In this document: positions 34,736 through 46,396 of the stretch, piece by piece | Numbering within the stretch: position 1 is the stretch's first letter | How the letters are laid out: each line of letters opens with the position of its first letter | DNA from: Paraphysomonas bandaiensis | Lineage: Eukaryota; Chrysophyceae | Direction of reading: 5' to 3' | Assembly (NCBI GenBank): GCA_965644295.1 | Contig: CBFFRP010000397.1 | Coordinates: forward strand, 62,001-126,000 | DNA length: 64,000 nt | The notes under the pieces: generated by a model | Database searches by the model: none | Told to the model about the DNA's origin: nothing | The model's input: only the letters and a program-made list of their open reading frames with translations | Program-made: the position numbers and the translations under genes

Positions 34736-35270
34736 TTCTACAGAGCAGAATAGCATTCAAAGTTTCACCCTTTGGAGCCTTAAACGACAAGTAGCTATCT
34801 CTTATATAAAATAACACGATTGCAACAGAGAATGCACAGTCCTTGTGTATATGGAATACGTAGAAGGTGCCGAATCTAACTGGCGAGAGCCCCTTACTCA
34901 CTATTGTAATTCAGAAGTATCAGTACTTTCATCTCAATAACTGGTAGAAACTTAAGAAAACAAAGTTCAGTAGTGTGTCATATTTTAGACGGAAAGCCCT
35001 GGTAAAGTATTATGTAATATGTAATAACCAATTATTTGGTTACTCTAGCATATACTTGTGTATGCTTATATGCTTATGCTTGTACTTTGGTATCGAACGT
35101 TTACTACGGCTTTTTGTACGAATCTCGCCCATATTTCACGGCATTTATATCCCTAACAGAAGGTCTAGATCACATAATGGAAAGAATCGGACAAGAAACC
35201 ATTGATATCATATAGGTGAACAATACAATAGAAACTGAGAAGACTATACTGATGACGTCTATATTGAAAG
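34736..35270. other. Intergenic 3' of the vWA gene
   Basis: About 530 bp, AT-rich, with no gene seen. It ends at the 3' boundary of the first SINE-like repeat. Confidence 0.5.
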
Positions 35271-35850
35271 TCTTATTAAATTATTAACAATAGGCGTTAA
35301 GAATTAGCACCAGTTTAGTAGCTAGAAGAAAACTATTCAATTTACCTGTAACTAGCGAAAGCGCAACCTCTATTATCCTACAATTTAACGCTACGGAGGC
35401 CGCTTGTGCGTCGCCGCAAGCACCACAAGGTGCAACCACCTCCGCTCTATTGCTCAAAGCAAACGCCGTGAGTCGTGAGTAAGCAGAACGTTGATATATC
35501 TGACATCTGCTGACTTCAGGATTTTTGAGTCCTTGAGGTGAACGTCCCGGATGCTTGACTTCAGCAGTCAGCAGGCATCTCCAATACCCCGGTTACCATT
35601 CAGGTGGGCCCTGTCCCGGAATGCCCTTGAGGTGGGACCATTTTCGAATGCCTGTTTATTCGTCAACGCCCAAAGATGTCTACACAAGACAAGTGAAACG
35701 TATTGGTATCCCTTGTACCACACAAGCATTTGGCTAAGAGTGGGTAGAACAATATCTGCTGTCTATATGTTTGCGGCTCACGTTAGTTTCCCGGATAAAT
35801 ATCTCCGGTATTATCCCCCAGAACGCCACGAAAAGGTGCGAGTCCGACTT
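35271..35850 (-). repeat. SINE-like repeat copy A sharing the LINE 3' tail
   Basis: Read on the minus strand, the last ~170 bp (35446 to 35271) match the 3' UTR of the retrotransposon at about 53971-54145. Shared landmarks are GGTGCTTGCGGCGACGCAC, GTAGCGTTAAAT, TTCTTCTAG and AACGCCTATTG. The upstream body (to about 35850) does not match the retrotransposon but matches copy B, for example CTTGTGTGGTACAAGGGA, GTGTAGACATCTTTGGGC and repeated GCATCCGGG motifs. This layout, an unrelated head with a LINE-derived tail, is typical of a SINE or short non-autonomous element. Divergence is substantial, so it is old. Confidence 0.6.
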
Positions 35851-35869
35851 TGTTTAGAGTGATGACATC

Positions 35870-36350
35870 TAGAAGTATGTTGTAGCAAAACAATTAAACT
35901 AACTAATGCATAACTCTGATATCCTACTATTTAACGCTACGAAAGCTGCTTGTCTTTAAGATGCGACCACTTTCGCTCTCTGTCTTTCAGTAAGGTGAAC
36001 TATCCCGGATGCTTGACTTCAGTAGGTAGCCCAATACCCCGGATGCTCTTCAGGTGGGCCCATTCCCGGATGCCGTTTTTTCGTCAAGGCCCAAAGACAT
36101 CTACACAAATGAAACATATTTGTGTCCCTTGTACCACACAAGTATTTGACTCCCTCAAAAAAGTTGAGCGCACACCTTTTAGTGGTGTTCTGAAGGATAA
36201 GAACCGGAGGTATTTCTCCTGGAAACTAACAGTGAGCCGCATATATAGTCAGCAGATAATTTTCTGTGCACTGATAGGCAAATACTTGTGTGGTACAAGG
36301 GACACAATAATTAAAAAGCAAAAACACATGGTTGTAGGCAGTCATATCTA
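35870..36350 (-). repeat. SINE-like repeat copy B sharing the LINE 3' tail
   Basis: A second copy in the same orientation. Its 3' part (about 35960-35870) contains CAAGCAGCTTTCGTAGCGTT and AAATAGTAGGATA, closer to the retrotransposon tail than copy A is. Its head shares the GCATCCGGG and TTGTGTGGTACAAGGGACAC blocks with copy A. The latter block occurs twice within this copy (near 36130-36150 and 36290-36305), so the head is internally repeated. Confidence 0.55.
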
Positions 36351-36667
36351 ATATCTACTATACGTCAAGTATATAGTGTTACTCTATTCTCAAGAGTTCT
36401 GAGTGTATTCTCACAACTTGTAAATGATAGCTTGCCAGCAGCAACGAAAGTATGTTTGATGTGGAAATTTACCAACAGCATACGTCCTACATCGTACAAT
36501 TGAATGACTACTCATAACCTTATACCTGATACAACGATGTCTTATGATTACTACATTCAGCATATATCCGTATAAAAAGGAGTTCACACAAAACTAGTAG
36601 ATACTGAGTAGTAGTAACCCTTCCTTTGACAAATCACACACAATTATTCAACTTTACTCGTCAACAC
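36351..36667. other. Intergenic gap
   Basis: About 315 bp of AT-rich DNA lie downstream of the actin-related gene. Nothing recognised. Confidence 0.5.
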
Positions 36668-39581
36668 TTAGCCCATGTTAGCAAAAACTTTCATACCATC
36701 CCGACTCAGATCACTGGAGGATATTAGATTTCCTGGAGGGATTATTTTCGTTCTCTTGTTGCAATCGTTGCCCTCAATATTAGATACATATACTTGGGCG
36801 CCAGACCAAGACACAGTCGGCATGAGTGCATTCTCCTCAGCGACCTCCACAGTGAAGCTATCCACCCCGCGCTCTCCCATTCCTTCGGCGAGGTCCTTCT
36901 GTATCCTTTCACGCATACCTTTCAGAAGAGATGTCTTGCCCACAACAACGACGTTCTTACAAATCTCACGTCGCACCGAATCGTCAACTGCTTCAACACA
37001 GGAAAGAATCACGTCTATCAGACTACTCTCATCCTGGCAACCCTCGTGAAGAAATGGTGCGAAAAGTACTTCCGGGCAGTAGAAGAGCTCCCGATCAACA
37101 GACATAGTCATTTGTGTCCCATCGGGCAGCTCAAAAGATTCTTTCACCTGTATGTCCGCAGTCGCGTCCGTGGTACATGACCGAATATACCTCAATTCAC
37201 TGTCACCTGCTGCTTCCATTACCTCGGTGTATTCGAAACTAAATCTCCCGTATATCTCCACCCAATGCTCAAACGAAGGAGCTACAAAAGCATGTTTCTG
37301 CTTCACCTCGCGCGCAAGATGCTGCCGTCTTCGAGGAAGCTGTGAACTGTACTGCTCCAATCCTTGAGCGTCTATCAAAGACTCCATGAACTCTGTCAAA
37401 TGCTCACCACCAACTTTGCTTGACTTCAAGCAGTGAAGCATCGCGTAGTTTTCGAAAACAGGTACAGCAGTTGTGGACCGTGACCCTATGTCCACCACAA
37501 GACAAGAGTCTTTCTGACTACCAGCAGCAGCCAGCACAGGTTCATTCATGAAGCACGCCACTGGAATGTTACATTGGTCAAAAAGCACGTCTGTAAAAAT
37601 CTTAAAGTTCTCAGGCTTATAATCCAGCTTGTATGATACCAGAACCTGTGTGTCACCATCTACCTGAAACTCGTCATCACAAGAGTTCTCCATGCAGTGC
37701 TCGATGAGTAGAGCGAACCCTTTGGTATCGGCAACATGGCCGCTGTATGGCATGGGGTAGGAAAGCTGTAGAGCACCCCGTAGGCCAGCATCGGGGTGGG
37801 AAAATGCACAATACCAAGCGTCTTTACCTGCAAGCGCGTTCTTTTCTCGAAATGAGTCATACATAGCTGAGGCAAGAGTGGATGCCCCGCGAGTTAGGTC
37901 GACAGCGCTTATATTGGGGTTACGGGGACGGGCTATTACAGATGGACATTCAAATCTACAGCGACATATCAGCAACAAATATTAAGAACTAGGCTGTGAT
38001 CTATACCTAAGGGAGAAGGTATGATTGTTGAGGTCCCATATTCCTACCCTGGTTGTGAAGCTCCCAATTTCGATCATCATGAGAGGGCTCTGAAGTGAGA
38101 GTGTAGTGACTGAACCTTCACTGCGTAATTCCGATGATGCAAATGGAGGATCCGGGAGGCTGTCAGCGGGGTTTTGCTGCTTCAGTCGCAATTCAAGGGC
38201 AGATATTATGTTTCGAGACTCCAACAACATCTTCGACTTCACAGCAAGTTCTTCCCGAAGCTTTTCTGTACTCTCCCCAGTAGGTTCGTTTGACATATTA
38301 TTGCGGATTATTTCACGGAATTTATCTAGCTGCACAAGAGCAATATTTAGTCGCTGCTCCAATGCTTCATTTGACGTATTCTTTTGATCATCTACCTGCG
38401 CCTGAAGAACTTTCACACGTGCCTCGCTCTCATCCACTGCCTTCTGTAGCTTCAATACCGTGTTGAGATGCATTGTCATTTGATCCTCTCTCTCCGTAAT
38501 CTCCTCCGTATGGCGGTCTTCGATAGCCTTCACGTCCTCAGGAGATACCCAGGTAGTCTTGCTATCCAGTTTTGTCTTCATCTCCTGTACTTTATCCAAG
38601 AGTGAGTTGCGTTCGGCCTCCAATTCTGCTACTTGAGTCTGTACTGCATCGGATGGATCCTGTTTCCCCTCAGCACGGAGGTCCGCCTCAAAAGCAGCTA
38701 TTCGCTCGCGAGCATCGCGGACCTCAACTTCCAGCGCTCTCATGCCTCTGTATAGCAACGTAAAAACACACACTTAACTACAGCACCCGCACGCTGGATA
38801 CACTAGGATTGTACAAGTAGCTTCAGCATTAAATACAATATAATATCAGAACATAAAGCAGGAATACTCACGCTTCAGCAGCGCCTTCTCTAGAGCGGGA
38901 CACTTCTAGTTCCTCCTCTAATTTTTTAATTCTTTCTGCAGTTGTATCACTCAAGGCCGCCCGATTATCCGCTTCCAGTTCCAATTCCCCGATACGTTTG
39001 GACTGCTGATAACACTCGAGCATTTTCTCCTCCTTAAAAGTGTCATACTCCAGACGCAAAGATTCGTACTTCTGTTGTAAATTCGAAAATACATCACTGG
39101 CACCATTCCCATTTTCAGAAGTGGAGGATACGCAGATATCACTTGCCCATGATGTTCTATCACACAACTGGTTCAATCCAGTACAAAGGGCATGAAGTGT
39201 CAACACAATATCTTTATGAGAAAATTTTTTTGAATTCGTTAATGATTCCACAAGAAATGATAAATATTTTCTAATAGTAGAGGAGTCCTTATTCGAATGA
39301 TCACGGAGCTGTTGCACATCATCCACTAAACAACTTTGCAATTTTATAAGTTGATGTGATCTCCAGTCACTTCCCAGAAAATAACTAATTGACTCACATA
39401 CAGTGTCAGGTAATTGACATGGACTATGAGTGTTATTTTCCGGTGATTCTACTGATTTCAATGCACCCTACATATATATATATAGTTATAAACGAGTACA
39501 GGACACAGTATATTTAATTATTACATAACAGAGTGCCTCTATACTCAGAAGAGGGTCCAGGATATGATCAATAGAAGACAT
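36668..39581 (-). CDS. Coiled-coil / divergent actin-related fusion protein
   Basis: Four minus-strand exons (39581-39525, 39467-38872, 38747-38007, 37955-36668) splice in frame to 893 residues. Residues about 1-440 are helical: a globular N-terminal part, then long heptad coiled coils. From about 445 the sequence follows the actin fold: MIEIGSFTTRVGIWD (first phosphate loop), FECPSVIARPRNPN, VVDIGSRSTTAVPVFENYAM (second phosphate loop), EVKQKHAFVAPSFEHW, FELPDGTQMTM, RELFYCPEVLFAPF, and NVVVVGKTSLLKGM where actin has a GGTTMYPG loop. The nucleotide-site residues deviate from actin, so ATP binding is uncertain. Conventional Arps lack such an N-terminal extension. I cannot assign it to a known Arp class. 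A cytoskeletal or ciliary scaffold is speculative. Confidence 0.85.
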
Positions 39582-40393
39582 TTGATATCACAGTCCCGCA
39601 ATAGTTTAGTTATCTTACTAAATCTATAAATATGGATATGACGAACTCAAATATGATGCATCGTTATGATATGCATGTATGTATGTATGTATGTATGTAT
39701 GTATGTATGTATGTATGTATGTATGTATGTATGTATGTATGTATGTATGTATGTATGTATGTATGTATGTATGTATGTATGTATGTATGTATGTATGTAC
39801 TGTATGTATGTATGTATGTATGTATGTATGTATGTATGTATGTATGTATGTATGTATGTATGTATGTATGTATGTATGTATGTATGTATGTATGTATGTA
39901 TGTACGTATGTATGTATGTATGTATGTATGTATGTATGTATGTATGTATGTATGTATGTATGTATGTATGTATGTATGTATGTATGTATGTATGTATGCA
40001 TGTACATGTATGTATGTATGTATGTATGTATGTATGTATGTATGTATGTATGTATGTATGTATGTATGTATGTATGTATGTATGTATGTATGTATGTATG
40101 TATGTATGTTTATAGGGAGGTATGTATGTATGTATGTATGTATGTATGTATGTATGTATGTTTGTAGGGAGGTAGGTAGGTATGTGTACGTCGGAACGTG
40201 GCAGCGGTGTACATATACTTGTATGTAGATATTTGACTCTATCTTGCTATGTAGTTATATCTCATCACTTACCAGGGTTACAACCCTATACTACACCCTG
40301 TAAGATATACTAATCATAATGATCTGCTATACACAACCTGTGTAGCTTATTCCATCGTTCAATTAGACTTTAACAGTTTAAATAATATCATCT
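39582..40393. promoter_or_regulatory. Divergent upstream region, actin-related / PIKfyve genes
   Basis: This 812-bp interval separates the two start codons. More than half of it is the TATG microsatellite; about 90 bp remain on the left and about 210 bp on the right for conventional promoter sequence. Confidence 0.5.
39675..40184 (+). repeat. (TATG)n microsatellite, about 510 bp
   Basis: Nearly uninterrupted ATGT/TATG repeats, broken by a few point changes (a GTACTG near 39798, GTACGTATG near 39903, GCATGTACATG near 40000). At the right end there are two degenerate TTTATAGGGAGG / TTTGTAGGGAGG interruptions followed by GGTA repeats. Because the unit is four bases, every frame reads as an open Tyr-Val-Cys-Met or Tyr-Ile-His-Thr repeat; these are not genes. 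Confidence 0.97.
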
Positions 40394-43300
40394 ATGAACA
40401 TATTTGGAGCAGCAGAGCAGAGAGCCCCACAACATCATCATGATGTCGTTAGAATCGATAGAACGACTGGGTATATTATTCCCTGTATATTATATCATTA
40501 TCTGAGTTTTGTGGTGTTAGATTTGTTGAGTTTCCTCAACCGGGTGACTCTAAGAAACACTTACTTCCTGTATATGATGATCCAGAGGAAGTAAAACCTA
40601 ATCTCGCCTCGCTACAGGCTGAACTCCAACATCATAAGGAAGGGAAAGAAGACTACTGGATGCCGGTAAGTGTTACAATGGTATTATGACCACGACTCTT
40701 TGATGAGGTGGACTGTATGGCAGGACAAGTTGTGCAAAATATGCTATTCCTGTGAGGTTCCGTTCACCATGTACCGACGGCGACATCACTGTCGCATGTG
40801 TGGCCAGGTATTCTGTAACCCTTGCTCGTCCTTTTACATTGAGCTGGAGTCTGGTACTCAAGGCCCAGTGCGGAGCTGTCGATTGTGTTTCGAGCAACTA
40901 GGAGAGATATATGACAGAGACCTCAAGGCTCCACCAAAGCGACGCACGGTCAGTGGGCCCCGACGTCCTGAATTACAAGTCTATGGAGATCCAGGGAGCC
41001 GCTCTAATTCATCCGTTTGTAATGACGATGCTTCCTATGATAATGGATCCGGTCAAGGCCAGAGGTTTTTCGAAACAGCGGAGTCTCGTGACAGACATGT
41101 GGGAAATTTACAGACTCGCGCCTCCCTTCACCTGGAAGCAGTGGTGAGCTTCCTAGTAGATAACGCCAACAATATCGCGCCTGGATCGAAAGGAATATGG
41201 AAGGGTATCATTGTTCAGCTGGTACGGGAGGTAGTGGCGTACGTGGATCCGGATGTGAGAGCTGGAGACAGTCTCGATATACGCCCGTATGTCAAGCTGA
41301 AGATAATACCAGGTGGACCCTTGGAGGACAATAAGTTCGTCAATGGGGTGGTCTTTCGTAAAAATGTTTCTCACAAACGTATGGGTATGCCACGTGAAAA
41401 TCCTCGAGTTCTTCTTTTGGGTGGGGGGATTGATTTTCAACGTGAGGATCACCGACTGTCCTCTTTGGATACTTTGATCGAGCAGGAAGACCGATATACA
41501 GAGATATTAGTAGAGAAGATTATGACACTGAAGCCGGATATTATTCTTGTTGGTCGGTCAGTTGCAAGAAAAGCACAGGAAATGCTATGCGAACAGAATG
41601 TTGCTGTGATGCAGAGTGTTAAATTGAGTTTGCTGGAGAGAATCGCACGCATGACTGGGGCTATAATGCTGCCCTCAACAGACCACATGATACAGCAGTA
41701 CGGGGAGGAATGTCTGGGCAGCTGTGACAGATTTTGGCTTCAAAAAGTAGTGGTCTCTGAAGCTGTGGATGGAATGAGTATTAGACAACCTTCAGCCAAT
41801 CTGAAGCGCATTACGAAAAACCAGAGAGGTGTCACATATGCATATCTAGAAGGCTGCCCTCCTGAACTCGGTGGTACAATCATACTCCGAGGGGCCTCAA
41901 GGAAGACACTGAACGACGTGAAGAACATTATCAGCTATGGGATTATGCTAGCCTATCATCTGAGACTTGAGGTCTCGTATTACACGGACAGATGTGGGCG
42001 GTTGCCCGAGTCTCCTGATATCTCAAAGTCAGACTATGAAAGCGATGATGATTTATTCGACCCGTTATCTGATTCACAAGATGGGGGTGGTGTGGGGGCT
42101 GTGTTAGGCAATGAAACACGGCGAGGACTTCTTTCTGCCTCATTAGACGTCGACATTAGCCTTCCTTACCGACAGGAAATTTTGGGGATGTCGGATGAAG
42201 CTCCTTTCTCACGTGCTGCGATAGAAAGTGTTAGTCCGCAGGATTACCAAACACTGTTAGTGACCTCACTGTTGATGACACACAGTCGCGCACAGAGGTC
42301 TAGAGCTGAAGTGAAGGGTATTCGATTTTACACCGCTCAGGATGTAGCACTTGGTCAGTTTCTTGTTGAGAGCTGCTTCCAGTTAACGCCTGGTCGACAG
42401 AATAATGGACGGATCATGATGATGGACCATACGCTTAGTTTTATACATCGTCCCGGGCGTGTGGATATCTCTGTCAGCCGTACCGCAGCAGAGCCTGGGG
42501 TGTCATCTGCACCCACCAATGTGCCCAGTGGCAGTAATCAAGGTGATGATACGGCCACATGGTCTCGGGACCCACTTAGGAGTCCAATCAGAGTACACTC
42601 ATATTGTAAGGAGTGTCAGGCTGTAGTAACTCCTGATGTTATGCTGTCGGATGAAACTTGGAAAATGAGCTTTGGAAAGTTTCTGGAGATTACTTTTTAC
42701 AATCGTAGTGCACGGTGTCGTACTGGTGGATGCTCGCACTTTCTACGGGATGATCATGTGCTATTCTTTGTTTGTGAGGGTTACTCTGCACGATTCGAGT
42801 TCGTCCCAATGCACCCGTACTCCCTGCATGTGCGAAACTCGCTCACACTACCATCGATGTTTCATGACGCAGTGGTGCTTAACTTTCTTAATGAGTACTC
42901 AGTACAGAGTAGTCGTCTTTTTGAGGATTTCAGAGGCGCCCTGAAGGGCCTAGAAAAGATGGTCCGGGATGTCCTTGGCAGTAGACCTGAGGTTATGTCT
43001 ATTGCCCTTGCTGACATCGCCGCCATCGAGCAAGATATTGAAAAATCTATCACTGAACAGGCCGAGGAGGTAAACACTGTAATGGACATTATGTCAGGCA
43101 GCAGAAGCAAGCAGCAGAGCGTGGACGAAGGTGGGTGTCGCGACAGACAACTGATGCAACTCACGAAGAAATTCCCTCTCCGGCTGCGGAGAGATCTGAT
43201 GCATAAAGCATCGCAATGGAATATGAGTATTGAAGTGGTTCACCGTTTTATTGACTCATTAGAATCCTTGTCTCAGCAACCTTCGAGCAGCGGCAATGGG

Positions 43301-45698
43301 ACTGAACTGCCGGATGATGATGACCTACTTACGCTACGCGCCTCATTCATGAACCTATCTGTTTCTGGACTTTCCGGTAAGTCGTATAGTTTTATTGCGA
43401 AATTGTGTGACTGTGAGACACAGCGGAAGACACAGAAGATAAAGACTCTGTGGTTGCTTCGCTTATTCGCAACACCAGCATTGCGGTAGAAGAGGGGATT
43501 CCAGCTATATCACAACTGGTTGACGATTTCACTGCGTATCCTGTCCCTGCAGGGGATGATAAACGCAGCAGCACCATTGCAATGGATGAAAAGCGCGGAA
43601 GTACTGTTATGGACAAGCGTGGAGGTAGTAGTAGTAAGAGTTCTATGTCGCTCAGCAATGAGGACAAGCGAGCTAGTACTCGTATTACGAAGGCTTTCCA
43701 GCGTTTCATGGGCAAGGAAAATGTGAAACGCGCCGAATTTGCGGTAGATCTATCGGAATTTTCAGGTGGTAGGCTTGGTTTAAGACCAGGACGGACTGGA
43801 GAAGTAATTGGTGTTGTTGAGGAGGAACTGTCGACCGTCATCGCATATTCTCTGGCCTCACAGGAGTACTACAATCAAATTCAGTCCTTTCTGAAAGAGG
43901 GCTCAAGTGATCTAATTGTGAAGGACAGGCCTTACAGCAGCAAGGGTGATATACTGTCCAGTCCCGCTGATTTCACTGACGAACAGCGAGATATTCCTGG
44001 TGCAGTGGAGCAAAAGGACACATTCGATGCTGCTGTGGAGGATAGACAGCCAGTAGATAGTGGGCAGGAGAGCAACTTACAAGATGAGCCTGCGTCGTCT
44101 ACAGGCGATGCTGCACAGGGGAAATTGAAGAAAGCAGCTTCTTTTGCTAAGTTCTCTCACTTAGTTAAACAACACGACGAACCATTTTTGAAGATGCACC
44201 CTGCCTCGGAAGATGATCCTCCGGAGCAGTCTGAGGAGGATCAAGAGGTTCGAGCAGAGGATCCTCTTCATTTCATGCACTTTAACACAAGCACTGTGAA
44301 CTTTGAGAGCCAGGGGGCAGGTTACCTCTCTTCGCCAGTTCACGACAGCCAGGGTGTAATAACTTCGGCAACATCTCCAGAGGAGAGCCCCAACGCTCAG
44401 ACGGCGGCGACGGCGGTTGTCTCACAGGAGCCCCTTGAAGAGACATCGAGTCCTGGCCTTTCTCGGCAGACCAGCACGACATCTATGAATGCATCACGGG
44501 AAGCGATTATGATATCCCAGCGTAAAACCCATATAAAGCATCGTTTCAGTGATATTGACGACAAGAACAATATTACATGCAAGTTCATTTGTCATTCCTA
44601 CTGGGCAACACAGTTTCAAGCTCTACGTGCTGAATTTTTGGATGACGACGACGACGAAGGATATATTCGATCCCTTTCTCTGGCGTCTCGGTGGAATGCA
44701 CAGGGGGGAAAAAGTGGAGCATCTTTTTCGCGCACAACCGACAATAGATTCGTTGTCAAGCATATCACTCGTACAGAACTACAGATGTTTCTTGATTTTG
44801 CACCGGCATACTTTGAGTATATGGCGAATACCTTCTATCATAAGCTTCCTACCGCATTGTGCAAGATCCTGGGCGTTTATCAGATTGGATACCACAATAA
44901 GGTGACTGGAAAGAAAGTTATGGAGCAGGTAGTTGTCATGGAGAATTTGTTTTTTGAGGTAAGCAATGTGGCGTTAAATGAGTCGTTCTAATCTTGCACA
45001 GAGAAATATTACCCGCACGTTCGATCTCAAGGGCAGTAGTAGGGCGAGGTATGTAGATATGGTTGGGGAAAACGGAGAGAAGGTTGATGATTTGGATGCG
45101 GTAAGTATCAGTGAGATATAGATGATTGTTTCTTAAATACTTTATTATATTAGTTTCTATTGAAGACGAGGAGATTTCGCCAACATAAAGGACCCCAACC
45201 CGTACGGGCTGATGCCAATAAAGTAAGCTGAGTAATGCAAAATTTCTCTTTTGTACTGACAATAATTTGAAGGTGTGTATGGATGACAACCTGATGGAAC
45301 TCACTAAGGGCCGTCCGCTTCCGCTAAAACATAAGGCAAAGGTATGACAGCAGCGACCTATATGACGTTTGCTCACATTATGTGATGTGTAGGTTCTGTT
45401 TCATAAGGCAGTCATGAACGACACGTTATTCCTATCCATGATAAATATTGTTGACTACTCCATACTTGTCGGAATAGACGAAGATTCACACGAGCTGGTC
45501 GTTGGAATCATTGACTACATGCGCCAATATGACATCATTAAGAAGATGGAAAGAATGGGTAAATCGGTGGGCACGATGATTGCGGGACAGGCAGAGCCCA
45601 CTGTCATACAGCCACCGCAATACAGAAAACGCTTCCAAGTGGCAATGGATAGATATTTTATGACTGTTCCAGATAAGTGGATTGTGAATGATATATAG
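40394..45698 (+). CDS. PIKFYVE: PIKfyve/Fab1-type phosphatidylinositol 3-phosphate 5-kinase
   Basis: Eight exons (40394-40470, 40521-40665, 40724-43376, 43418-44958, 45002-45100, 45154-45222, 45273-45341, 45393-45698) splice to 1,652 residues. The FYVE finger begins WMPD (72-75, created by splicing) and contains RRRHHCRMCG (92-101). The Cpn60/TCP1-like domain lies at about 285-520 (LRGASRKTLNDVKNI; ILVGRSVARKAQ), followed by the Cys-rich module typical of the family. A disordered stretch leads to the kinase (about 1330-1640) with VVKHITRTELQMFLDFAPAY, FDLKGSSRARY and the catalytic IVDYSILVGID. The enzyme makes PI(3,5)P2 on endolysosomes. It lacks a DEP domain, as in fungi and plants, and is shorter than human PIKfyve (2,098). 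Confidence 0.95.
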
Positions 45699-46346
45699 TT
45701 GCTCAGCAGAATGTATTGTGATATATTTTGGCTGTCAATAAATAACTAGTAATCGTAGTATGCACGCGGTGGTGTGCTGTTGGTGTATACCTAACTATTA
45801 ATGATGTAGTCAGTTAAACATTGTAACAATGATTCACCTAAACTGAAATATCATGTCACCCAACAACAACAAAGTGTATAAATTTAAGCAATTTAGAAGT
45901 AAGTTTATCTGAATTACAGTACTTGATACTTTCTGTGTATTTCTCCAGTATCAAGTAGTTTTTAGACTAAATTGGGGTGCATTGTTGTTATTTTAAATAC
46001 TCGGGCATGAGACAATAAGTCTTTTTTACGGAAATCTCCTAGCTCAAGAAGTAAAAAAATAATACTGTGCTAATACTTGTTCCGATAGAAAGTATACATA
46101 TCACAACATTGAGTAACACTGCACAACAGCGAGGAGTACTAACACCTATAATATCAAAGATATCTACTCTTTTATAATCAGATATATATGTCTAGACTAC
46201 TACTACTTCATTGTAAACTTTTTATTTAGGTATTACTGAATTCTAATCTGCTTAAGAGACTCTTAAATTATACTTGTAATAGCACAATACTGACTGAATT
46301 ATGTTAGAAGTGATACTGTAATATTGTGATGTTGTAGCACTGTGAT
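45699..46346. other. Intergenic region preceding the retrotransposon insertion
   Basis: About 650 bp, AT-rich, with no gene. It ends at the target-site duplication of the retrotransposon, which inserted about 0.65 kb downstream of the PIKfyve stop codon. Confidence 0.6.
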
Positions 46347-46361
46347 TGTGAAGACACATCA
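46347..46361 (+). repeat. Target-site duplication, left copy
   Basis: TGTGAAGACACATCA here is identical to 54153-54167. The two copies bracket the retrotransposon exactly, as expected for target-primed reverse transcription. Confidence 0.85.
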
Positions 46362-46396
46362 TAGCCAAGGCTTCCAGGACGGACAACTATGATCTC

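Noticed and set aside
39624-40228. Long open frames in all readings encoding Tyr-Val-Cys-Met or Tyr-Ile-His-Thr repeats
   Set aside because: They result purely from the 4-bp TATG microsatellite, which cannot create stops in any frame.
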